Made by a program: the position numbers and the translations under genes. The notes below the pieces were generated by a model. It had not been told where the DNA came from and did no database searches. It worked only from the letters and a program-made list of their open reading frames with translations. Of a stretch of DNA of 44,385 nt, positions 1 to 10,223 are shown piece after piece. Where the stretch lies: the NCBI RefSeq assembly GCF_012034205.1, contig NZ_JAATEM010000043.1:1-44385 (forward strand), in the 5' to 3' direction. Position 1 is the stretch's first letter. Every line of letters begins with the position of its first letter. The DNA comes from Streptomyces composti (GTDB taxonomy: Bacteria; Actinomycetota; Actinomycetes; Streptomycetales; Streptomycetaceae).

Positions 1-571
1 ACCCGGCAGGGTGCTGTTCCTGCTGGACAGCTCCTGGTCGATGGCCGGTCCGTGGGACGGGCCGAGCGGCGGGCCCGGGCTGCTGCGGCAGTCGCTGGGC
101 GGGCTCGGCGGCGCGGACGAGTACGGCGTGTGGTCGGTGGCCGGCCTCGGCGAACGCAACCACGAGACGCTGCTGCCGTTCACCTCGCACCGGCGGGCCG
201 ACGCCGAGCACACCATCCGCACCCAGGCCCGGGTCAAGGACGCCGAGGCGGACCCGGGCGCCGCGCTGCTCGACGCGTTCGACGAGATGAAGCGGCGCGG
301 GGACGACGGCAGGCCGCGGCTGATCGTGCACATCACCGACGGCGAGGACAACAACCGGCTGACCGGCAAACGGCTGGAGCAGGTGCGGGACGCGGCGCGC
401 GCGAGCGGGGTGCCGGTGACCGTGGTGTCGCTGGCGAGCGGCGCCTGCGACGAGGACCGCCCGGACCGGGTGATCGCCGACGCCAGCGGCGGGCGCTGCC
501 TGGACAACCGCGACGACCTGGGGGCGGCCCTGTACGACGAGGTCGCCAGGACCGGAACGGGGGAGGAGTGA
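1..571 (+). CDS. von Willebrand factor A domain protein, 3' part
   Basis: The reading frame is open to the left edge, so the gene begins upstream; only about 189 C-terminal residues are visible. They form a vWA fold. The MIDAS metal site DxSxS is seen as DSSWS right after a hydrophobic strand (RVLFLLDSS), and a later TDGEDN supplies the second metal-binding Asp. The usual Gly of DSSGSM is Trp here, which is uncommon. Such domains bind protein partners through a divalent cation. The stop lies 23 bases before the start of a lipoprotein solute-binding gene on the same strand, so the two are probably one operon acting at the cell surface. Upstream domains and any signal peptide are outside the window. 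Confidence 0.85.
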   Translation, partial: PGRVLFLLDSSWSMAGPWDGPSGGPGLLRQSLGGLGGADEYGVWSVAGLGERNHETLLPFTSHRRADAEHTIRTQARVKDAEADPGAALLDAFDEMKRRGDDGRPRLIVHITDGEDNNRLTGKRLEQVRDAARASGVPVTVVSLASGACDEDRPDRVIADASGGRCLDNRDDLGAALYDEVARTGTGEE

Positions 572-594
572 AGGACCGCAGCGGGGGAGGAGCG

Positions 595-2076
595 ATGATC
601 AGGCGGTCGGCCGGAGTGCTGGCGCTGCTGCTGCTCGCCGCCTGCACCGGCGGCGCGGACGACGGGCGGGCGGGTCCTGCGGCGACCTCCGCCAAGGACG
701 AGCAGGGCGTCATCATCGTCGCCAGCGGGCGGGACGTCACCGGCAAGAACGGCGTCCGCCAGCAGCTCATCGACGAGTGGAACGCCCGGCACCGGCAGAG
801 CGGTTTCAGCGCCCGCCTGGTGGAGCTGCCCGGCAGCGCCGACGAGCAGCGCAGCCAGCTGCTGGGCGCCCTGCAGTCCGGCAGCGCCGCCTACGACGTG
901 GTCAACCTGGACGTGACCTGGGTGCCGGAGTTCGCCGCCGCCGGGCTGATCCGGCCGCTGCCCGAGAAGCTGGTCGACGACGACGTCATCCCGTCCGTGG
1001 CCCAGACGGCGTGGTGGGACGGCACGGTGTACGCGGCGCCGTTCAACAGCGACGTCGGCCTGCTCTACTACCGGCACGACTACCTCAAGAAGGCCCGCGT
1101 CCGCCCCGCCGAGCTGGGCGAGAACACCACCTGGCAGGACCTGCGGGACATCATCGACACCCTGGACAGCCGGCTCGACGACGAGAACGACGAGGGCGAC
1201 GAGAACGGCGGGAAGGGCGAGAAGGACGCCGGGGACGCCAAGGACGGCCTGAACGGCCAGAACGGGAAGGGCGGCGGCAAGAACGCGAAGAAGACCGGCT
1301 ACGAGAAGGGCTGGACGACGCAGCTCGACGCCTACGAGGGCCGCACGGTCAACGCGATGGAGGCGTTCGCCACGGCCGTTCCCGACCTCGCCCTCGTCGA
1401 CGAGGACGGCAGCTACACGGGCACCGTGGACGGTCTGACCGAGGGGATCGCGGAGCTGCGCCGGCGCACCGACCGGCCGTACACCCTCAAGGACGCCTAC
1501 GAGTCCGACGAGGCGGCCTCGCTGGGCGACTTCGTCGAGGGCCGCACCGCCTTCCTGCGGCACTGGCCGTACGTGTACCCGACGCTGCTGCGCACCTTCG
1601 ACGACGGGCAGCTCAGGGTGGCCCCGCTGCCCGGGCGGGCGGTGCTCGGCGGGCAGAACCTGGCGGTGACCCAGGGCTCGCAGCGGGCGCGGAAGGCGAC
1701 CGAGCTGATCGAGTTCCTCACCAGCAGGGAGAGTGAGAGGTGCCTGCTCGACGCGGGGTTCGCGGCGACGCGCACCTCGGTGTACGAGAAACAGGTGCGG
1801 TGCGTCACGGACCGCGGGAGGCCGTCCGCCTCCCCCACCAGCGAGGGCGACGACGACCAGGGGCGGCTCAGCCAGAAGGAGCGCGACCACTACCGGCGGA
1901 ACATCCTGCTGCCCGCCCTGGAGCGGGCCGTGCACCGTCCGAGGACCCCGCTCTACGGGGCGTTCACCCAGACCTTCATGGCCGAGCTGGGGCCGCTGTT
2001 CGGCAGCGGCAGGCCCACCGACGAGGCCCTGGCCAGGCGCCTGCACGCGGCCCTGGGCAAGGCGCTGCCCCGCTGA
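595..2076 (+). CDS. extracellular solute-binding lipoprotein (SBP family 1-like)
   Basis: This 493-residue protein starts at ATG 595 with a GGGGGAGGAG Shine-Dalgarno just upstream. The N-terminus is a lipoprotein signal with lipobox LLAAC, so the mature protein should be a lipid-anchored surface protein. The body resembles ABC sugar-binding proteins: an early strand VIIVASGRDVTGKNG, VVNLDVTWVPEFAAAGLI (a hinge-type motif), and a late GGQNLAVTQGS. An unusual hydrophilic insert of about 45 residues rich in Asp, Glu, Lys and Gly sits near residues 192-240. No permease or ATPase gene follows, so the transport partner lies elsewhere or it acts as a sensor with the upstream vWA protein. The substrate cannot be read from sequence. 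Confidence 0.85.
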   Translation: MIRRSAGVLALLLLAACTGGADDGRAGPAATSAKDEQGVIIVASGRDVTGKNGVRQQLIDEWNARHRQSGFSARLVELPGSADEQRSQLLGALQSGSAAYDVVNLDVTWVPEFAAAGLIRPLPEKLVDDDVIPSVAQTAWWDGTVYAAPFNSDVGLLYYRHDYLKKARVRPAELGENTTWQDLRDIIDTLDSRLDDENDEGDENGGKGEKDAGDAKDGLNGQNGKGGGKNAKKTGYEKGWTTQLDAYEGRTVNAMEAFATAVPDLALVDEDGSYTGTVDGLTEGIAELRRRTDRPYTLKDAYESDEAASLGDFVEGRTAFLRHWPYVYPTLLRTFDDGQLRVAPLPGRAVLGGQNLAVTQGSQRARKATELIEFLTSRESERCLLDAGFAATRTSVYEKQVRCVTDRGRPSASPTSEGDDDQGRLSQKERDHYRRNILLPALERAVHRPRTPLYGAFTQTFMAELGPLFGSGRPTDEALARRLHAALGKALPR

Positions 2077-2103
2077 TGGTCACGGTGATCGCCGCCGCAG
2101 CCG

Positions 2104-2289
2104 CTACCGTGCCGCCGTTCTCACCGCGTCCGCCGCCGGGGCGGTGGCCTGACGCTGCACGTCCGGGCGGCTGTCGGTGCGGGTCTCGGCGGGGCCCGCG
2201 TAGGCGGCCAGGACCAGCGCGGCGACCGCGGTCACGGCCGCGGCAGCGCTGCGGGTGTAGCGCTCGGCGATGCGTATGCGGTCCAGCAC
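2104..2289 (-). CDS. small hydrophobic protein, hypothetical
   Basis: A 61-residue product from GTG 2289, with GAGG about six bases upstream. It has a charged N-terminus (MLDRIRIAERYTRS), one Ala/Val-rich membrane segment at about residues 15-33, and a polar tail. It fills the gap between the solute-binding gene and the HTH-TPR gene and is convergent with the former. No family is recognised. Composition fits a small single-pass membrane protein, but its shortness in GC-rich DNA leaves real doubt. Confidence 0.45.
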   Translation of the reverse strand: MLDRIRIAERYTRSAAAAVTAVAALVLAAYAGPAETRTDSRPDVQRQATAPAADAVRTAAR

Positions 2290-2319
2290 GGCGACCTCGC
2301 AACAGCGATGGGTTAAGCA

Positions 2320-2338
2320 CGTTTAATTAGCCGTTTAA
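2320..2338. promoter_or_regulatory. AT-rich element with two CGTTTAA direct repeats
   Basis: CGTTTAA occurs at 2320-2326 and 2332-2338, in a T/A-rich patch of about 30 bases in otherwise GC-rich DNA. It lies 50 bases upstream of the HTH-TPR gene and just upstream of the opposite small gene. It may be a promoter or an autoregulatory site; this is inferred from position and composition only. Confidence 0.35.
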
Positions 2339-2387
2339 CGTAGGGGCCTCGGGACTCGGACGGCAAGAGGCACAAGGGGGGCTGGCG

Positions 2388-3731
2388 GTGGGAGAACGTG
2401 ACGATCCGGAGACCATCGGACGCAGGGTGCAGCAGCTGCGGGTGGAGCGCGGCCTGACCCAGAGACAGCTGGCGGAGCCCGAGTACACGCCCGCCTACAT
2501 CTCCACGCTGGAGGCCGGCCGGGTGCGGCCCTCCGACGAGGCGCTGCGCCATCTGGCCGTGCGGCTCGGGGTCGCCTTCGACGAACTGGCCACCGGACGC
2601 CCCGCCCGGCTCGTCACCGAGCTGCGGCTGCGGCTGACCGAGGCGCAGCGCGCCCTCGCCGCCGGTGAGGCGGAGGCGGCGGTGGAGCAGTACACGGCGC
2701 TGCTGGCGGAGGCGGAGACGCACGGGCTGGCCGAGGAGCAGGCGGCGGCACTGCTCGGCCTGGGCGAATGCGCCCTGGAGACCGGAGAACTCCGCGCCGG
2801 CCGCGAGTACTTCGAGCGGGCCGAGCGGCACCTCGCCGACGCGCCGCTGCCCGCACGGGTCCCCGCCCTGCGCGGCCGGGCGGTGGCCCACTACCTCGCC
2901 GGTGAACTCCGCTACGCCGTCTACCTGCTGGAGTCCGCCCTCGACGAGCTCAACCGCGGCGGACTGCACGACCCGGACGCGCTGCTCCTGCTCTACGCGA
3001 GCGTCATCGGGCCCTACATGGACATGGGCGCGCACGCCCGCGCCGCCCAGGCGGCGGAGTACGCCCTGGCGCTCGCCCCGCAGTCCGGCGACCCGGCGCT
3101 GGTGGCCCGCATGCACCGGTCGGTGGCGCGCACCCTGCTCGCCGAGGGACGCCTCGCCGAGGCGGACGCCTCCCTGGCGAAGGCGGCCGAGCTGTACCGG
3201 GGCCTGCACCTGCGCACCGAACTCGCCAACTGCCACTGGATGCGCGGCTACGTCCACGCCCAGAACGGCGAACTCGAGCGCGCCGAGGCGGAGCTGCGCG
3301 AGGCGCTGACCATGCTCTCCGCACGCCGCGCCGCCCTCTACAGCAGCCAGGTCACCGTGGAACTCGCGGACGTGCTGCACCGGCGCGGCGCCTCGGCGGA
3401 GGCGGCGGAACTGCTGCGCGACGTCCTCGGCAAGCTCTCCCCCGAGCGGGGCGCGGTCCACGCCGCCGCCGCGCACCGCCTGCTCGGCATCATCGCCGAG
3501 GACGCCCGCGACACCGAGGGCGCCGAGGAGCACTACGTCCGCGCCATGAGCCTCCTGGAACGCGCCGGCGCGGCCGGCGACCTGGCCGACCTGTGCCGCC
3601 TCCTCGGCGACCTGCTGCGCCGCACCGGCCGCACCGAAGCGGCCCTCGACGCCTACCGCACCGGCCTCGGCCACCGCACCACCCCGGGCACCACCACCCT
3701 GGGTCCGGCCCCCGCCCAGCCGCCGGTGTGA
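2388..3731 (+). CDS. XRE-type HTH regulator with TPR-rich C-terminus
   Basis: A 447-residue protein from GTG 2388, with AAGGGGGG eight bases upstream. The first about 70 residues are a helix-turn-helix domain (IGRRVQQLRVERGLTQRQLAE, then YISTLEAGRVRPSD). The remainder is a series of Ala/Glu/Leu-rich helical pairs of TPR type, from about residue 85 to 435. Such proteins in Streptomyces are DNA-binding regulators whose TPR superhelix binds a peptide, protein or small ligand. The HTH has an unusual Pro in the turn region (AEPEYTPAYIS). The gene stands alone, with about 100 bases before the next gene. Its target is unknown; the AT-rich element just upstream is a candidate self-binding site. Confidence 0.85.
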   Translation: MGERDDPETIGRRVQQLRVERGLTQRQLAEPEYTPAYISTLEAGRVRPSDEALRHLAVRLGVAFDELATGRPARLVTELRLRLTEAQRALAAGEAEAAVEQYTALLAEAETHGLAEEQAAALLGLGECALETGELRAGREYFERAERHLADAPLPARVPALRGRAVAHYLAGELRYAVYLLESALDELNRGGLHDPDALLLLYASVIGPYMDMGAHARAAQAAEYALALAPQSGDPALVARMHRSVARTLLAEGRLAEADASLAKAAELYRGLHLRTELANCHWMRGYVHAQNGELERAEAELREALTMLSARRAALYSSQVTVELADVLHRRGASAEAAELLRDVLGKLSPERGAVHAAAAHRLLGIIAEDARDTEGAEEHYVRAMSLLERAGAAGDLADLCRLLGDLLRRTGRTEAALDAYRTGLGHRTTPGTTTLGPAPAQPPV

Positions 3732-3857
3732 ACGGGCGGGGTGGCGGCCGGCAGGGCACCACTGACGGGCGGGCGGTGCATGTGCTGCCGTCGGCAGCGG
3801 AGCCGAGCAGTCGGCGGGGACGCGTATTCCGCGTTCGGCGGCGGTAGGTTGTCGATC

Positions 3858-4142
3858 ATGGATATAGCAGCGCTCGCCATCGCCCTCGTCCTGCTCTTCG
3901 CCGTCCTGTCCGTGCAGAGCGGTCTCACCCGCGCCGAGCGCCGGGTCGCCCGGCTGGAGCGGAAGTTGGATCTCCTGCTCGGCCACCTCGGTGTGCGGCA
4001 GGAGACGCCGAGGCGGGAGGAGATCGCCGGACTGCTGCGGGAGGGCAAGAAGGTGCAGGCGATCAAGGTGTACCGGGAGGCCACCGGGGCGGGACTCGTC
4101 GAGGCGAAGGAGGCCGTGGAGGAGCTGGAGCGGCAGGGCTGA
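3858..4142 (+). CDS. membrane-anchored ribosomal L7/L12 C-terminal-like protein
   Basis: A 94-residue protein from ATG 3858. One N-terminal membrane segment (residues 2-20) is followed by a short basic helix (RAERRVARLERKLDLLLGHL). The C-terminal 40 residues match the L7/L12 C-terminal fold: KKVQAIKVYREATGAGLVEAKEAVEELE resembles the ribosomal KIxVIKxVRExTGLGLKEAK signature (two adjacent stretches read together). Small proteins of this type are common in actinobacteria; the domain is believed to mediate protein contacts rather than ribosome function. It is monocistronic and convergent with the next lipoprotein gene. The start is set by the hydrophobic segment; the longer upstream frame lacks a signal. 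Confidence 0.8.
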   Translation: MDIAALAIALVLLFAVLSVQSGLTRAERRVARLERKLDLLLGHLGVRQETPRREEIAGLLREGKKVQAIKVYREATGAGLVEAKEAVEELERQG

Positions 4143-4167
4143 GGGACAGCGGCGGAAGGCGCGGCGG

Positions 4168-4980
4168 TCAGACCTCCAGGCGGCCCTGGCGGCGGATCTC
4201 GGCCAGGCGGTCCGCGCCGAGTTCCACCACTCCCCGCGTGACCTCGGGCGCGACCTCGCCGTAGCCGCCGTTGGTGAGGGTGACGGTGTCCTCGCCGACC
4301 CGCAGGGCGGCGAGGTCCACGGTGAGGTACGTGGGTTCCCCGTCGGCCGTCTCACCGGTCATGGTGACCCGGACCGCCGCCCGCGCGTCCCCGGCCTCCG
4401 GCAGCTCCAGCTCCTCGACCTCGACGCCCTGCGTCCCGGCCCGTGCCGTGCGCGCGGCGAACTCCCCGCACGCCTCCGGCATGGTGCGCAGCCACTGCAG
4501 CGTGCGGTCCACGTCCCCGGGACGGAAGGCGGCCACCTGGTAGCGCAGCTGGCTGCCGTTGTAGGCGTCGTCGAGGGTGGTCACCGCGCTCGTACCTGCC
4601 GGGGCGCCGAACAGCTCCTCGGTGTAGAGCACGTCCATCAGCTTCTGGCAATGCGCGGCGTCCTCCTCGACCTGTGCCCTGAGCAGCCCGTCCCGCCAGG
4701 TCGCCACGCCCCGCGTCGGCACCCACGGCTCCCCCAGGTCCAGCTCGGTGATCAGCGCCGCCCGCGCCTGCGCCTCGTTCAGACCGGCGGGCGGCGCGGC
4801 GGAGGGCTGCTTGCCCGCGGGGGCGGCGGAGCGGGAGGCGGTGGCCGTCGTCTCGTCCGGCACGCCGGCCGGGAGTCCTGCCCTGTGGGTCTCGGCGGTG
4901 CAGGCGGCGATGGTCAGCAGCGTGGTGAGCGACAGCGCGGAGGCGGCGAGGGCGCGGGCAGCGGCCGGGGCAGGGGTCAT
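4168..4980 (-). CDS. putative lipoprotein, function unknown
   Basis: A 270-residue protein from ATG 4980, with AGGAGG seven bases upstream. A Sec lipoprotein signal ends in LTIAAC at about residue 26, so it should be lipid-anchored outside the membrane. A Ser/Ala/Pro-rich linker (about residues 28-60) leads to a globular domain with alternating strands typical of actinobacterial secreted sensor-domain proteins. No catalytic motif is visible. It is convergent with the L7/L12-like gene (25-base gap) and divergent from the nucleoside hydrolase, with a 225-base shared upstream region. Confidence 0.75.
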   Translation of the reverse strand: MTPAPAAARALAASALSLTTLLTIAACTAETHRAGLPAGVPDETTATASRSAAPAGKQPSAAPPAGLNEAQARAALITELDLGEPWVPTRGVATWRDGLLRAQVEEDAAHCQKLMDVLYTEELFGAPAGTSAVTTLDDAYNGSQLRYQVAAFRPGDVDRTLQWLRTMPEACGEFAARTARAGTQGVEVEELELPEAGDARAAVRVTMTGETADGEPTYLTVDLAALRVGEDTVTLTNGGYGEVAPEVTRGVVELGADRLAEIRRQGRLEV

Positions 4981-5205
4981 CGCGGTGCCTCCTGGGGCTC
5001 ACGATCAGGTGTTTGCTCCCACGGCACCACCGGTACGGGCGTCCCACCAGCGCGGCGGTCCGAGTGGGTGAGGCGGGGACCGGCGCACGGTGTTCACCTC
5101 GAGGGCGGCGGACAGGCCGGATGCCCGCGGTGCCAGCGGGGACGGCGGGGACGGCGCGTAAGGTCGACGCAGTCAGTGGCCCACGGCAGCGCGAGGGAGC
5201 CCGAG

Positions 5206-6204
5206 GTGACGCACGGTCAGCCCATCCCGGTCATCATCGACTGCGACACCGGCGTCGACGACGCCCTGGCCCTGCTGTTCGCCGTGCGGCACCCGGCGAT
5301 CGACCTGCGCGCGGTGACCTGCGTGGCCGGGAACACCGACGTGGACGGCGTCGTCCGCAACACGCTCACCGTGCTGGAGCAGGCCGGCGCGCCCGAGATC
5401 CCGGTCGCCCGCGGCGCCGAACGGCCGCTGATCGAGCCACCGCGCTCCGCCCGGCACGTACACGGTCACGACGGCATGGGTGATCTCGGGCTGCCCGCCC
5501 CGCGGCGCACCCCGGCCGGTGTGGACGCGGTGACGCTGCTGCGCCGGGAGATCCTCGCCTCACCCCGCCCGGTCACCCTGGTGCCGACCGCCCCGCTCAC
5601 CAACATCGCGCTGCTGCTGCGCACCCACCCGGAGGTCACCCGCAACATCGAGCGGATCGTGTTCATGGGCGGTGCGGCGGGCGCCGGGAACGCCTCGCCG
5701 GTGGCGGAGTTCAACGTCTGGCACGACCCGGAGGCGGCGGCGATCCTGCTCACCGCCGGTGTGCCGATCACCATGTACGGCCTGGACGTGTTCACCCGGG
5801 TCGTCGTGCCGGGGGCCGATGTGCGCCGGCTGCGCGCCGCCGAGGAACCGGGCGCCCGGCTGGCCGGCGAGCTGCTCGCCCACCGCCCGGCGGCACCGGG
5901 CAGCCGCCCGGACGACCCCGAGGAGGACGCCGGCGGCCTCGGCGACGCGGGCGCGGTGTGCGCCGTGGTCGACCCGGAGGGGCTGGTGACGCACCGGCTG
6001 CCGGTCGAGGTGTCCCTGGCGCCCGGCCCCACCCGCGGCCAGACCGTCGTCGACCGCAGGGCCCGCATCGGCGAGGCCGAACTGCACGAGGGCAGGCGGG
6101 AGCAGCCGCTGGTGGACGTGGCGCTGGACGTCGATGTGGAGCGGTACGTGAAGCTCTACCTGGGGGCGGTGGAAGGCACGGGAGCGGCCTCCCGCACCGG
6201 GTGA
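5206..6204 (+). CDS. inosine-uridine preferring nucleoside hydrolase family protein
   Basis: A 332-residue protein from GTG 5206, preceded by GAGGGAG at 5192-5198. It contains the family signature near the N-terminus, PVIIDCDTGVDDALALL, whose Asp cluster holds the catalytic calcium. Further family elements are VTCVAGNTDVD, the HGHDGMGDLG loop, and NVWHDPEAAAILL, which supplies the late Asp ligand. The enzyme should cleave N-glycosidic bonds of ribonucleosides in the cytoplasm for purine or pyrimidine salvage. Length matches the family (about 310-330 residues). It is monocistronic; the stop codon sits inside the first copy of a degenerate direct repeat that continues downstream. Confidence 0.9.
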   Translation: MTHGQPIPVIIDCDTGVDDALALLFAVRHPAIDLRAVTCVAGNTDVDGVVRNTLTVLEQAGAPEIPVARGAERPLIEPPRSARHVHGHDGMGDLGLPAPRRTPAGVDAVTLLRREILASPRPVTLVPTAPLTNIALLLRTHPEVTRNIERIVFMGGAAGAGNASPVAEFNVWHDPEAAAILLTAGVPITMYGLDVFTRVVVPGADVRRLRAAEEPGARLAGELLAHRPAAPGSRPDDPEEDAGGLGDAGAVCAVVDPEGLVTHRLPVEVSLAPGPTRGQTVVDRRARIGEAELHEGRREQPLVDVALDVDVERYVKLYLGAVEGTGAASRTG

Positions 6205-6327
6205 CCGGGCCGCAGGGGGCGGTCCCGCACGCCGGGTGACCGGACCGCAGGGGGCGAGCGGCCCCGTACGCGGGGTGACCGGGTTGCGGGGGTGGGTCCG
6301 GGGTGGCTGGTGACCGGCAGGGGTGCG
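6200..6327. repeat. degenerate direct repeats, GGTGACCGG family
   Basis: GGTGACCGGGCCGCAGGGGG at 6200 is followed by a one-mismatch copy at 6235 and diverged copies at about 6274 and 6308. Spacing is 34-39 bases. The first copy carries the nucleoside-hydrolase stop codon. It is probably a slippage-prone non-coding array; no protein motif is encoded. Confidence 0.6.
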
Positions 6328-6815
6328 GTCTGGCGTGTCGGGTGGTCGGTGGTGGTGTGTCTCTGCGTGTCCGTGCGCCGGGAGACCGGCGGAGGTACGG
6401 CTCCTGCGCCGGGAGACCGGCCGAGGTGCCGCTCCGCACGCTGGAAGCTCCGCACGCTGGACGAGTGCGGCGGGGGTGGGGTCCGGCCGCCGGGGGTCAC
6501 CGGCGGCGGCAAGCGCGCCGGCCGACGGTCAGGGGCGCGTGCAGACGGGCCGAGCGACGGCCGGAGGGCGCAGGCGGATGCACCCGGTGTCGGGCAGGGG
6601 GCGCAGACGTGCGCGGCCGGTGTCTGCCGGGCCGTCGCGAGCCCGCGCGTCGGGGGACGTCAGGCCCGCCCCGTCACGCATACCGGAAGCGACATCCCCG
6701 TATGCGGACGTATCCGACACCGGGCGGGAATGGGGATGCTCGGGCGGTGTGTTCACCTTTACTGCGGTGTGGACAGATTTCCGGCTGTCACCCGCACGCA
6801 CCCAGAGGAGACCGC
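6205..6815. other. 611-base gap with repeats, no convincing gene
   Basis: Besides the GGTGACCGG copies, a two-copy 31-bp tandem repeat occupies 6374-6404 and 6405-6435, followed by a 16-bp-period echo (GCACGCTGGA at 6436 and 6452). All long frames here are Arg/Gly/Pro-rich with no domain. The last 100 bases before the alpha-glucosidase should hold its promoter; no clear maltose-regulator site was found. Confidence 0.5.
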
Positions 6816-8519
<1,704 letters not shown>

Positions 8520-8553
8520 ACGGCCGGGCCCGGCCGCTGAGGGGTTGAGCACG

Positions 8554-8574
8554 GCTCGCTCGTGCGGGGCGAGC
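8554..8574. terminator. hairpin between convergent genes
   Basis: GCTCGC and GCGAGC (6-bp stem, 9-base loop) are followed by AGGGGTTTTC. It is placed between the ends of the alpha-glucosidase and the DUF6479 gene, so it could serve the former. Confidence 0.45.
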
Positions 8575-8723
8575 AGGGGTTTTCAACGGGCCGGCTCCTG
8601 GGCGGGCTGCCGGGCCTACGCGGATCCGGGCAGGCGACGGCCCGGGGCCCCGGGATCAGTGGGCCGGGATCAGGCGTCCTCGCACACGGCCCGGCCGTAG
8701 GGGCTTGTGCACAGGCGCTGTGG

Positions 8724-9089
8724 TCACACGTGTCCCGGGCCTCCGCTGCCGAAGCCGCCGCTGGAGCCGGGCGCCCAGCGCTTGCGGCTCTGGTCCTTGC
8801 CGGTCCTGGTGCCGGCCTGATGGATCTCGTAGGGCATCAGTCGCCGCCCGTCCTCGGCGACCACCTCGTCCGGTTCGCGGACCTCGAGTTCCTCGCGGAC
8901 CGGGCCGCCCTCCGGCATCTTGGGCTGTTCCTCGGGGGAGGGGTGGTGCACGTCCTTGTCCATGACCCGCATGCCGACCCGGACGGCCCAGATCAGCGCG
9001 AGGGCCACGACCAGCCCGCCGAGGAAGGCGGCGAACACGTTCAGCTGATGCTGGGTTATCGCCAGTACGTCATACGTTGCCGTGCTCAT
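8724..9089 (-). CDS. DUF6479-like small membrane protein
   Basis: A 121-residue protein from ATG 9089 (MSTATYDVLAITQHQ). A single membrane helix spans about residues 16-36. The cytoplasmic tail has the recognisable Streptomyces family pattern: EEQPKMPEGGPVRE, then VREPDEV, then LMPYEIH, and a Gly/Ser-rich end GSSGGFGSGGPG. These blocks match my memory of DUF6479 proteins. The function is not known. The frame is open further upstream to 9293, but the conserved start and membrane helix support ATG 9089. It is convergent with the alpha-glucosidase gene. Confidence 0.8.
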   Translation of the reverse strand: MSTATYDVLAITQHQLNVFAAFLGGLVVALALIWAVRVGMRVMDKDVHHPSPEEQPKMPEGGPVREELEVREPDEVVAEDGRRLMPYEIHQAGTRTGKDQSRKRWAPGSSGGFGSGGPGHV

Positions 9090-9338
9090 GTCTTCATTAT
9101 CGCCGAGAACATGCACGAAAGCGCCCGGAATGTCCGGGATGAATCGGGCGAAGTGCGTCGTCCGAGGTGGGGGCTTGATCGCGGCTCGATCGGCCGGCCC
9201 GCCCCCGTTCGGATGCGTCCGGCGCGCGCCGCGGCCCACGGAGTGACAGATTGCGGCCAGAGGGAAGGCCGGGACGGGCCGTCGCGTCCCCACGTGTGCA
9301 GCTCGGGGCCCGGCCCCGGCCTTCCCGCGTTTCGCGTC

Positions 9339-10223
9339 TCAGCCCGTTGCCTGCCGCGCCCGCAGGCCGTCCACCGCGAGCCGGGCCGCGGTGCCGATGA
9401 CCGCGTCCGCCGCCGGGAGGGCCGCGGCGGGGTTGGCGGTGCGGGTGAAGACCGCCACCGCGTAGCGGCCGCCGTCCGGGTACTCGACGACGCCCACCTC
9501 GTTGCGCACGGTCGGCAGGGTGCCGGTCTTGCCCGCCACGTGGACGTCGTCGAAGGGGAAGCCGGAGGCCAGCCGGTGCGGCCAGACCTGGAGGGCGAGC
9601 AGGCGCCGCATCGCCGCGCAGTGCTCGGCGGTGCCGGCCTCGTCCCGCCACACGGCGGCGAGCAGGCGGGTCATCTCGCGCGGGGTGCTGCGATTGGTGC
9701 GGGCCGGGTCGAGGGCGCGGAGCCGGGCGATGACATGCGGGTCGGTGAGCGCGCCCGCGCCGCCGGGTCCGGCGTCCTCCTTGAGGGTGGCGAGCATCTC
9801 GCCGAAGGTGTGCACGGCCCGTGTCCGGGTCAGGCCCAGCCGGTCCGTGGCGGCGTTGACGGTGTCCAGCCCGACCCGGCCGAGCAGCAGGTCGGCGGCG
9901 GCGTTGTCGCTGACGGCGATCATCAGATAGGCCAGGTCGCGCAGGGACAGCCGGGCGGAGTCGAGCATGACGGCGAGACCCGTGGGGCCCTTGGTGCGGG
10001 CGTCCGGGGGGCAGTCGACCCGCTCGGTGAGGTCCAGGCGCCCGGCGGCCGCCTCCCGGTGCAGGGCGACGAGGAGGCACAGCTTGTGCACGCTCGCCGT
10101 GCACACCGGCTGGTCGGCTCCCTCGTCCAGCTGGGCACCGGTGTCGATGTCGAGCGCGTGCAGCCGGCCGGTGACGCCGGCGTCGGCGAAGGCGGCCCGG
10201 ATGCGGGTGAGGGCGTCGGTCAC
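9339..10223 (-). CDS. class A beta-lactamase-related serine hydrolase
   Basis: A 294-residue protein with three penicilloyl-serine-transferase motifs: SVHK (residues 44-47, active Ser), SDN (105-107) and KTG (232-234). The omega-loop motif of true class A enzymes (E-P-x-x-N with Glu166) is not seen; the corresponding place reads LDPARTN, with Asp and different spacing, so efficient deacylation of beta-lactams is doubtful. No signal peptide is visible, so it appears cytoplasmic, also unusual for a beta-lactamase. The GTG start overlaps the LysR gene's stop by four bases (GTGA), so the two are co-translated. A peptidase or esterase role is possible. Confidence 0.82.
   Translation of the reverse strand: MTDALTRIRAAFADAGVTGRLHALDIDTGAQLDEGADQPVCTASVHKLCLLVALHREAAAGRLDLTERVDCPPDARTKGPTGLAVMLDSARLSLRDLAYLMIAVSDNAAADLLLGRVGLDTVNAATDRLGLTRTRAVHTFGEMLATLKEDAGPGGAGALTDPHVIARLRALDPARTNRSTPREMTRLLAAVWRDEAGTAEHCAAMRRLLALQVWPHRLASGFPFDDVHVAGKTGTLPTVRNEVGVVEYPDGGRYAVAVFTRTANPAAALPAADAVIGTAARLAVDGLRARQATG

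Noticed and set aside
4352..5047. Long Arg/Gly-rich minus-strand frame across the lipoprotein gene
   Set aside because: It overlaps the real lipoprotein gene in another frame and has no domain; typical GC-rich shadow.
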